The translations under genes were made by a program, and so were the position numbers. Positions 6,676 to 11,691 of a DNA stretch of 11,691 nt are shown one piece after another. The stretch is from Desulfobacterales bacterium (GTDB taxonomy: Bacteria > Desulfobacterota > Desulfobacteria > Desulfobacterales > UBA5852). The notes below the pieces were generated by a model. The model saw only the letters and a program-made list of their open reading frames with translations. It made no database searches and had not been told where the DNA came from. Numbering within the stretch: position 1 is the stretch's first letter; each line of letters starts with the position of its first letter. The stretch covers positions 1 through 11,691 of the forward strand of contig JAERRP010000088.1 in assembly GCA_016735415.1 (NCBI GenBank). The letters run 5' to 3'.

Positions 6676-6696
6676 CGTCGCGCCAATGGGGCGACG
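6676..6696. other. Short GC-rich inverted repeat
   Basis: CGTCGC at 6676-6681 pairs with GCGACG at 6691-6696. After one G-G mismatch, two more C-G pairs close a 3-nt loop. There is no T-run on either side, so it does not look like an intrinsic terminator. It lies between the two divergent transcription units. Confidence 0.3.
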
Positions 6697-6720
6697 CAGG
6701 AATAGAAGCTTTCTATGACG

Positions 6721-6750
6721 GGGACAGAAGTTGTTTCATTTTATTATAAC
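6721..6750 (+). promoter_or_regulatory. Weak candidate promoter for the kinase-regulator operon
   Basis: GGGACA at 6721-6726 and TATAAC at 6745-6750 are 18 nt apart and match the sigma-70 boxes at four and five positions. A second option is TTTACA (6806-6811) with a poor TAGCTT (6829-6834). No GG-N10-GC sigma-54 pattern was found in 6657-6866, so the kinase operon is probably not driven by the sigma-54 route used at the ZraP-like gene. Confidence 0.25.
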
Positions 6751-6799
6751 AGGCAGCCTATGGGGCGTTTTTACCCATATTTCAAGGTTGGCCAAAACC

Positions 6800-6815
6800 A
6801 ATTTGTTTACAAATT
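6800..6815. promoter_or_regulatory. Perfect 16-bp inverted repeat, candidate operator
   Basis: AATTTGT at 6800-6806 and ACAAATT at 6809-6815 form a perfect 7-2-7 inverted repeat about 50 nt before the kinase start. Such symmetry suits a dimeric transcription factor. The sequence differs from the ArsR operator, so another protein, possibly the adjacent response regulator, would bind it. Function is unproven. Confidence 0.35.
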
Positions 6816-6866
6816 ACCCAGATTTGCTTAGCTTAGATTATTCGTCAAATTTATCTTACCGGCATT

Positions 6867-8651
6867 ATGATGATCTCAAAATTCATGCGAAATAGTAAGG
6901 GTGTGATGTACGCTTCCCCCTGGATAATTGTCGGCTCGGTTGTCATCCTGCTGATAACGGTGATCGTGCTGGCAATGCAGAACTACAACCGCGAAAAACA
7001 GTACATGTCCCGTATCCTCAGCGAAAAAGGGGCGGCATTGATAAAAGCCCTGGAAGCCGGTACCCGCACCGGTATGATGGGAATGATGTGGGGCGGGCAG
7101 CAGGTTCAAACACTGATCGAGGAAGCCGCCCGGCTGCCGGATGTCCTCTATATTACGGTAACAAATCGTAATGGACTTGTTCTGGCCAGCAGCCAGCGCG
7201 GATCAATCGGCACGCAACTCGCCGCCAGCCCATACTTAAAAGGGATCGATCCATCCGATAAGATCAACTGGAAAACGATCAATCCCGAAAACCAGCCCCG
7301 CGCGTTTGAAGTTTATCGATATTTCAAACCGATTTCCGGCCGGGATGACCGGATGCACAAACACATGCGCCAGATGATGCACAGGCGTGGCCGGACGGGT
7401 GCCGACAACGACTGGTGTTTCCCTTCAGGGGAAGCCGGCGATGAGCAGATCATCCTGGTCGGTTTGGACCCCAAACCCTTTGAGGAGGCTCACCGGGAGG
7501 ATATTCGCAACACGGCCATCATATCAGGACTACTGGTCATTTTAGGACTGGCCGGTTTCATCTCCATGTTCTGGATGCAGAGCTATTATTCCGCCCGAAG
7601 ATCACTTCAGGATACGAGTGCCATTGCGGATGAGGTCGTGACAAGCCTTCCCGTAGGCTTGATCGCAACGGACCGGGACGGGAATATCGCTTTTTACAAC
7701 AGCGCGGCGGAAGGGATTACCGGGCTCGATTTATCGGAAGCACGGGGAAAAGACCCGGAAAGTATTCTGCCGGGCCACTTCTGTGGATTAAAGGCGTCCC
7801 TGGATCGCGGTGAATCGGTATATGAGAAAGAAATGGAGTGTGAATTTACCGAGGATAAGGTCGTTCCCGTCAGCGTCAGTGCATCCAGAATTATTAATGA
7901 GGAAGGACAATTTGTAGGACAGGTTATGATTATTCGGGACCTTGGTGAGATCCGCGGTCTGCAGGATGAAATCCGCCGTAAGGAAAAACTGGCGGCCATC
8001 GGGGGGCTTGCGGCCGGTGTCGCCCATGAAATCAGAAACCCCTTGAGTTCGATTAAAGGCATCGCCACCTATTTCAAGGATAAGTTTGATGAGGACATCG
8101 GTGATAAGGAGATGGCCGGTGTCATGATTGAGGAAGTGGATCGCTTGAACCGGGTCATCGGCGAATTGCTGGAGTTCGCCCGCCCGCCCGATTTAATGCT
8201 TCAAACCACGGACGTAAATGCACTGATAAGGCATTCGGTCCGTCTGATCGAAAAAGAAGCTGCGATGAAGAATATTGCGGTCAAACTGGATCTATCGCCA
8301 CAGCCGTTGTCGGCCGGGATCGACGCGGATCGATTTTCTCAATGTCTTTTGAATTTATATTTGAATGCGCTTCAGGCCATGGAAAAAGTCGGCCGGCTGA
8401 GCATTAAGGGCGCTCTGGCAGATGATAATCGCGTCGTCATTGAAATCAGAGATACGGGCTCGGGAATTGAAGCTGAAAACCTGAACAAAATTTTCGATCC
8501 TTATTTTACCACCAAAACCAAAGGTACCGGGTTAGGGTTGGCGATTGTCCACAAAATACTCGAAGCCCACAACGGTAATATCAAGGTGCGAAGTGTCCCC
8601 GGGCAGGGCACAGCCTTCACAATCAGCATTCCGGCAAAACTGATTTCATAG
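6867..8651 (+). CDS. Membrane sensor histidine kinase, NtrB/ZraS type
   Basis: The 594-residue kinase has a first membrane helix at about 19-37, a periplasmic domain at about 38-215, a second helix at 216-238, a PAS domain at about 250-360, a HisKA domain with phospho-acceptor His387 in Ala-His-Glu-Ile-Arg-Asn-Pro, and a HATPase domain with the N box (Asn496, Asn500), Asp-Thr-Gly-Ser-Gly-Ile (529-534), Phe-Asp-Pro-Tyr-Phe (543-547) and Gly-Thr-Gly-Leu-Gly-Leu (553-558). The periplasmic part holds a Met/His-rich loop (162-172), a plausible metal site, and looks like a double-Cache/PAS-type sensor. It is followed after 7 nt by its NtrC-type regulator. The ligand is inferred to be a metal such as zinc from ZraS similarity and the ZraP-like gene nearby. 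The ribosome site at 6867 is poor; the ATG at 6906, preceded by AAGG, is an alternative start. Confidence 0.88.
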   Translation: MMISKFMRNSKGVMYASPWIIVGSVVILLITVIVLAMQNYNREKQYMSRILSEKGAALIKALEAGTRTGMMGMMWGGQQVQTLIEEAARLPDVLYITVTNRNGLVLASSQRGSIGTQLAASPYLKGIDPSDKINWKTINPENQPRAFEVYRYFKPISGRDDRMHKHMRQMMHRRGRTGADNDWCFPSGEAGDEQIILVGLDPKPFEEAHREDIRNTAIISGLLVILGLAGFISMFWMQSYYSARRSLQDTSAIADEVVTSLPVGLIATDRDGNIAFYNSAAEGITGLDLSEARGKDPESILPGHFCGLKASLDRGESVYEKEMECEFTEDKVVPVSVSASRIINEEGQFVGQVMIIRDLGEIRGLQDEIRRKEKLAAIGGLAAGVAHEIRNPLSSIKGIATYFKDKFDEDIGDKEMAGVMIEEVDRLNRVIGELLEFARPPDLMLQTTDVNALIRHSVRLIEKEAAMKNIAVKLDLSPQPLSAGIDADRFSQCLLNLYLNALQAMEKVGRLSIKGALADDNRVVIEIRDTGSGIEAENLNKIFDPYFTTKTKGTGLGLAIVHKILEAHNGNIKVRSVPGQGTAFTISIPAKLIS

Positions 8652-8658
8652 GAGCTAT

Positions 8659-10035
8659 ATGGGCAGCCCCAAGCCATTTCAGATACTGGTGGTCGATGAC
8701 GATCGCAGCCATTTGAAGACATTGAAGACCATTATTTCGAGCTGGGGCTACCGGGTCACGGAAGCAGATGATGGAACGCAGGCGGTCGCGCGGGTCAAGG
8801 AAAGACCGTACGATCTGATTTTAATGGATGTGCGCATGGCCGCGATGAGTGGTATTGAGGCCCTGAAACAAATCAAGGATTACAATCCTGCGATTCCGAT
8901 ACTGATCATGACGGCCTACTCCTCGGTCGACTCGGCCGTTGAAGCCCTGAAAGCCGGCGCCTACGATTATCTGACCAAACCGCTAGATTTTGACGTGCTG
9001 AAATTAACCCTTGAACGTGCCTTGGAGCACACCGGCCTCAAAGCCGAAAATAAAAATTTAAAGGACAAACTGAGCGCCGGTTACGAACTGAAAAATATTG
9101 TCGGTAAAAGCAGGGCGATGAAGGCCTTAATCGATATGCTCGCCATGATTGCACCCTCGGAAGCAACCGTGTTGATTACAGGTGAAAGCGGAACCGGCAA
9201 GGAGCTGATCGCCAAATCGATCCATCACAACAGCCGCCGAAAGAATCGTCCCCTGGTGGTCGTAAACTGTGCGGCGCTGACTGAAACACTTCTGGAATCA
9301 GAGCTTTTCGGACATGAAAAAGGGGCCTTCACAGGTGCCGACAAGCGTCGTGAAGGGCGGTTTATGCAGGCCGACAGAGGGTCCATTTTTCTGGACGAAA
9401 TCGGAGAAACCTCATCAAGAATGCAGGCCAAACTGCTGCGCGTCATTCAGGAAAGAGAAATTCAGAGAGTGGGTGGCGATGAGACCTTAAAAGTGGATGT
9501 GCGCATTGTGGCCGCCACCAACAGGAACCTGGAAGACGACGTCAAAAACGGCCTGTTCCGGGAAGATCTGTATTATCGTTTGAATGTTGTCACCCTGAAT
9601 GTGCCGGCGCTTCGCGGGCGGCAGGATGATATCCCTTTGCTGGCGCAGCATTTTGTGGAAAAATTTGCTGAAAGAAACCGCAAAACAGTCAGGGGTTTTT
9701 CGCCCCTCGCTATGGACATGTTGATAAAATACGATTGGCCTGGAAACGTGCGTGAGCTCGAAAACGCGGCGGAACGTGCCGTTATTCTTTTATCGGGCGA
9801 TTATCTCACTGAAAAAGAACTGCCTGCAAACATCACGGAACCCTATTCAGATGAAAACGAAGGGGGCGAAAATCCAAAACCGGTGGCCTCCAATCGTCCC
9901 CTGGAAGACATTGAAAAGGAGGCGATCCTGGCAACCCATGAGGCGACCGGCGGCAACAAGAGTGAAACCGCACGAAGGCTGAAGATCAATCGGAAAACCC
10001 TTCACAAAAAATTAAAGGATTACGGCATCGATTGA
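8659..10035 (+). CDS. NtrC-family sigma-54-dependent response regulator, ZraR type
   Basis: This 458-residue activator has three standard parts. The receiver domain (about 7-122) has the acidic pocket Asp13-Asp14-Asp15, phospho-acceptor Asp57, Thr85 and Lys107. The AAA+ domain (about 147-385) has Walker A Gly-Glu-Ser-Gly-Thr-Gly-Lys-Glu (175-182), the sigma-54-contact loop Gly-Ala-Phe-Thr-Gly-Ala (222-227) and Walker B Ile-Phe-Leu-Asp-Glu (243-247). The Fis-type helix-turn-helix is at about 417-456. All residues for phosphorylation, ATP hydrolysis and sigma-54 contact are present. It has GGAG at 8651-8654 overlapping the kinase stop, so the two are co-translated partners. A near-perfect sigma-54 promoter lies ahead of the ZraP-like gene downstream, its likely target. 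Naming it ZraR rests on that context; related NtrC regulators (AtoC, HydG) look alike. Confidence 0.92.
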   Translation: MGSPKPFQILVVDDDRSHLKTLKTIISSWGYRVTEADDGTQAVARVKERPYDLILMDVRMAAMSGIEALKQIKDYNPAIPILIMTAYSSVDSAVEALKAGAYDYLTKPLDFDVLKLTLERALEHTGLKAENKNLKDKLSAGYELKNIVGKSRAMKALIDMLAMIAPSEATVLITGESGTGKELIAKSIHHNSRRKNRPLVVVNCAALTETLLESELFGHEKGAFTGADKRREGRFMQADRGSIFLDEIGETSSRMQAKLLRVIQEREIQRVGGDETLKVDVRIVAATNRNLEDDVKNGLFREDLYYRLNVVTLNVPALRGRQDDIPLLAQHFVEKFAERNRKTVRGFSPLAMDMLIKYDWPGNVRELENAAERAVILLSGDYLTEKELPANITEPYSDENEGGENPKPVASNRPLEDIEKEAILATHEATGGNKSETARRLKINRKTLHKKLKDYGID

Positions 10036-10095
10036 TCCAGGCAAGGTGGGGCCGGGACTCTGAAAAAGCGCAAGGCGCGCGCCAAAGCACCTTCC

Positions 10096-10135
10096 CATTG
10101 TAAGCGCCGATGCATCCCGCCGGAGATATTGCGAC
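10096..10135. repeat. Copy 1 of an imperfect ~40-bp direct repeat
   Basis: This stretch matches 10787-10826 at 30 of 40 positions without gaps, and at 24 of the first 28. It lies right before the methyltransferase ATG at 10137, and its GGAG (10122-10125) could be that gene's ribosome binding site. The two copies bracket the methyltransferase gene. Confidence 0.55.
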
Positions 10136-10136
10136 A

Positions 10137-10775
10137 ATGCCTAAGACCACGCCGTTTGAAAAACATGTTGATCAGTACGAGATGTGGTTTGAAAAATATC
10201 CGGCTGTATATAATGCCGAATTGCGGGCCGTGAAGGAACTGCTGCCTGATCAGGGCCTTGGTCTGGAAATTGGCGTGGGCACCGGCCGTTTTGCGGCGCC
10301 GCTGGGCATCGGACTGGGGCTGGAACCGTCCGTCAAAATGGCAAAAACGGCTTTGCAACGTGATATCCGGATCGGGGGCGGCGTGGCTGAAAATCTGCCA
10401 TTTAAGCCGGCCCTGTTCGATTTTGTACTGATGGTTACAACTGTGTGCTTTCTGGATGATATCCGACGGGCCTTTCGGGAAGTCCGGCGCGTTCTTAAAA
10501 AGGAGGGTGTTTTTGTTACAGGATTCGTTGATCGGTTGAGTTTCCTGGGGCAAATCTATTCAGCTCATCAGAACGAGAATGTTTTTTACAGAGATGCCAC
10601 TTTTTACTCAGTTGATGAAATTATCGACAGGATGCGACAAACCGGCTTTGAGAATTTCAAGTTTCGGCAAACGATCTTCAGGGATCTGTCTGAAATTTTG
10701 TCAGATGAACCGATTCGGCCCGGTTACGGTAGCGGGTCCTTTGTGGTCGTGCAGGGATCCAAGGACACGCGTTAG
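10137..10775 (+). CDS. Class I AdoMet-dependent methyltransferase (Methyltransf_11 type)
   Basis: The 212-residue cytoplasmic protein has motif I, Leu-Glu-Ile-Gly-Val-Gly-Thr-Gly-Arg-Phe, at 43-52, a Gly-Leu-Glu-Pro-Ser stretch closing the second AdoMet strand at 61-65, and a Phe-Asp-Phe-Val-Leu segment (94-98) followed by Arg-Arg-Val-Leu-Lys-Lys-Glu-Gly (117-124), as in type 11 small-molecule methyltransferases. The substrate cannot be read from sequence. I start at 10137, where the protein begins Met-Pro-Lys-Thr-Thr-Pro-Phe-Glu, typical of relatives. The in-frame ATG at 10110 lies inside the repeat element. It is about 100 nt after the response-regulator gene on the same strand. It sits between the regulator and its presumed target, so a link to metal or stress response is possible but unproven. 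Confidence 0.82.
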   Translation: MPKTTPFEKHVDQYEMWFEKYPAVYNAELRAVKELLPDQGLGLEIGVGTGRFAAPLGIGLGLEPSVKMAKTALQRDIRIGGGVAENLPFKPALFDFVLMVTTVCFLDDIRRAFREVRRVLKKEGVFVTGFVDRLSFLGQIYSAHQNENVFYRDATFYSVDEIIDRMRQTGFENFKFRQTIFRDLSEILSDEPIRPGYGSGSFVVVQGSKDTR

Positions 10776-10786
10776 AAATAGCTTTA

Positions 10787-10826
10787 CATTTTAAGCGTCG
10801 ATGCCTCCTGCCGGGCGGCGTTGCGA
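10787..10826. repeat. Copy 2 of the imperfect ~40-bp direct repeat
   Basis: It is the partner of 10096-10135 (30 of 40 identical), 12 nt after the methyltransferase stop. Its second half is more GC-rich than copy 1, and the matching stops after the shared TTGCGA. The resemblance suggests a dispersed intergenic repeat of this genome or traces of an insertion that carried the methyltransferase gene. Confidence 0.55.
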
Positions 10827-10843
10827 AAGCTCGGGATCTCGCT

Positions 10844-10857
10844 GGTTATTTTTAACC
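10844..10857. other. Small inverted repeat after the repeat element
   Basis: GGTTA and TAACC are separated by TTTT, giving a 5-bp stem. It could be part of the repeat element or a regulatory site far upstream of the sigma-54 promoter. The rest of the non-coding stretch 10776-11114 is AT-rich from about 10940 to 10985 and holds no visible gene. GACC-N5-GGTC at 10922-10934 is a weak candidate half-site pair for an upstream activator. Confidence 0.2.
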
Positions 10858-11011
10858 CACTATCTCTAAATTTTGTGTCAAACGATGGGTAATATCGCCG
10901 CAGGTTAAATGATCGATAATGGACCGTCCTGGTCTGTTAAACAAAAGAAAATCATAAATAACAAAACAATTACAATTAGTTAAGCAATAGCGCCGACGCT
11001 TGGGACCCGGA

Positions 11012-11028
11012 CTGGCACGGCCGTTGCT
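11012..11028 (+). promoter_or_regulatory. Sigma-54 (RpoN) promoter of the ZraP-like gene
   Basis: CTGGCACGGCCGTTGCT matches the YTGGCACG-N4-TTGCW consensus at every fixed position, with GG (11014-11015) and GC (11026-11027) exactly 10 nt apart. Transcription should start near 11039, about 76 nt before the ATG. Sigma-54 promoters need an NtrC-type activator, and one is encoded just upstream (8659-10035). Activator sites are expected in 10860-10990 but none is clear by eye. Confidence 0.9.
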
Positions 11029-11114
11029 CTATTCCCATATCAACATCGCAGGGTTTTAAAAGACCATCTGTTTTTAAGACCGAAGAAAAACCAACTAATT
11101 ATACGGAGGTTCAA

Positions 11115-11594
11115 ATGAAACGAAATTTTAAAGTAATTATGGGACTGACGGTTGTGGCGGTTTTGGGACTTGGCACCCTGGCGTTTGCCGGCTGGGGCCG
11201 CGGATACGGTCATATGATGGGTACTGAGGGGCATCATCGAAGTGGCTATGGGCAGGGCCAGGAAGAATTTTACGGAAATCTTTCCAATGAGGAAAAGACG
11301 AAACTGGATCAGCAGCGGGCAGAATTCTTTAAGGCCACTGAGGATACCCGGCAGCAGCTTTACGAAAAAGGGCTTGCTTTGCAGAGCGAACTGGCCAAGG
11401 AAACCCCGGACACCGGCAAGGCTTCAAGTCTGCAGGGTGAAATTTCAAAGCTTCAGGGCGACCTTGATCAAAAACGGCTGGATTATGAAATCCAGGCCCG
11501 CAAAACATCGCCCAACTATAATCGTGGTTCTAGAGGAAGAGGATACGGTCACATGAGGGGCTACGGCCGTGGCGGCGGCAACTGCATGTGGTAA
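11115..11594 (+). CDS. zraP: ZraP/Spy-like periplasmic zinc-resistance-associated protein
   Basis: The 159-residue protein has a signal peptide (basic start, hydrophobic core at about 8-22, Ala-Phe-Ala at 23-25, cleavage likely before Gly26), so it acts in the periplasm. A Gly/Tyr/His/Met-rich segment (27-46), a long charged helical region with LTxxQ-like character (about 56-130) and a second Gly-rich tail ending Asn-Cys-Met-Trp follow. The motif Gly-Arg-Gly-Tyr-Gly-His-Met occurs at both 28-34 and 141-147, near the two ends of the mature protein. ZraP is a periplasmic zinc-binding chaperone of the CpxP/Spy group. The start has GGAGG at 11105-11109. Expression should depend on the sigma-54 promoter at 11012 and the ZraR-type regulator. 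An intrinsic terminator follows, so it is a single-gene transcript. Metal choice (Zn, Cu or other) is not certain. Confidence 0.85.
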   Translation: MKRNFKVIMGLTVVAVLGLGTLAFAGWGRGYGHMMGTEGHHRSGYGQGQEEFYGNLSNEEKTKLDQQRAEFFKATEDTRQQLYEKGLALQSELAKETPDTGKASSLQGEISKLQGDLDQKRLDYEIQARKTSPNYNRGSRGRGYGHMRGYGRGGGNCMW

Positions 11595-11624
11595 GCCCGT
11601 AGCCGTACCGCCAGAACTGGTACA

Positions 11625-11654
11625 GGGGCGGCGGCCGGCCGCCCCGGTTTTTTT
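11625..11654 (+). terminator. Rho-independent terminator of the ZraP-like gene
   Basis: GGGGCGGC (11625-11632) and GCCGCCCC (11638-11645) form a perfect 8-bp GC stem with a 5-nt loop, followed 2 nt later by seven T (11648-11654). It ends the transcript about 30 nt after the ZraP-like stop codon. The last 37 nt of the window hold nothing I can assign. Confidence 0.93.
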
Positions 11655-11691
11655 CAGGGAAGATTTCGATACTTTGACAAAATTGGCTGGG

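Noticed and set aside
6657..6866. Sigma-54 promoter for the kinase operon
   Set aside because: Every GG in this stretch was checked for GC ten bases later and none fits.
10074..10083. Perfect 10-bp palindrome GGCGCGCGCC as terminator of the kinase-regulator operon
   Set aside because: It has no loop and no T-run after it, so it is not a credible intrinsic terminator.

Overview
The window reads as chromosomal DNA of an anaerobic Gram-negative bacterium, most likely a sulfate-reducing or syntrophic member of the Desulfobacterota (former Deltaproteobacteria). This is inferred from the gene mix: a CooC/CooT nickel-handling pair, a radical SAM/SPASM enzyme, an NtrC-type two-component system with a sigma-54 promoter, and a ZraP-like periplasmic protein. 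No rRNA, tRNA, CRISPR array or insertion sequence was seen. No single marker fixes the species.

Left part (1-3981, all on +). A truncated small reading frame ends at 116. It is followed by a tight run of four small genes: an FmdB-type zinc ribbon (190-432), a single-domain J-protein (461-823), a CooC-like MinD-type ATPase with the nickel-binding C-x-C pair (869-1627), and a CooT-like small nickel protein (1648-1845). Together they look like a metallocentre-assembly set, probably for a nickel enzyme encoded outside the window. After a short stretch that may hold a gene remnant comes a second pair: a COG2248/UPF0282 metallo-beta-lactamase-fold hydrolase (1990-2889) and, 6 nt later, a radical SAM/SPASM protein (2896-3981). 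Their substrates are unknown.

Middle part (4053-6631, on -). An ArsR/SmtB repressor of the CadC type and a P1B-2 Zn/Cd/Pb efflux ATPase form a two-gene operon. Its promoter has a TTGACA -35 box, and the -10 region lies inside two exact 16-bp tandem copies of a palindromic operator. This is a self-repressed metal-efflux cassette.

Right part (6867-11654, on +). A membrane histidine kinase with a Met/His-rich periplasmic loop and an NtrC-family sigma-54 activator form an operon. They are followed by a small AdoMet methyltransferase flanked by two related ~40-bp repeats. After a ~340-bp non-coding region with a near-perfect sigma-54 promoter (11012-11028) comes a ZraP/Spy-like periplasmic protein and a strong intrinsic terminator (11625-11654). 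The expected logic is that periplasmic metal or envelope stress is sensed by the kinase, the response regulator activates sigma-54 RNA polymerase, and the periplasmic metal-binding chaperone is made. Together with the neighbouring efflux cassette, the locus covers cytoplasmic export and periplasmic buffering of heavy metals.
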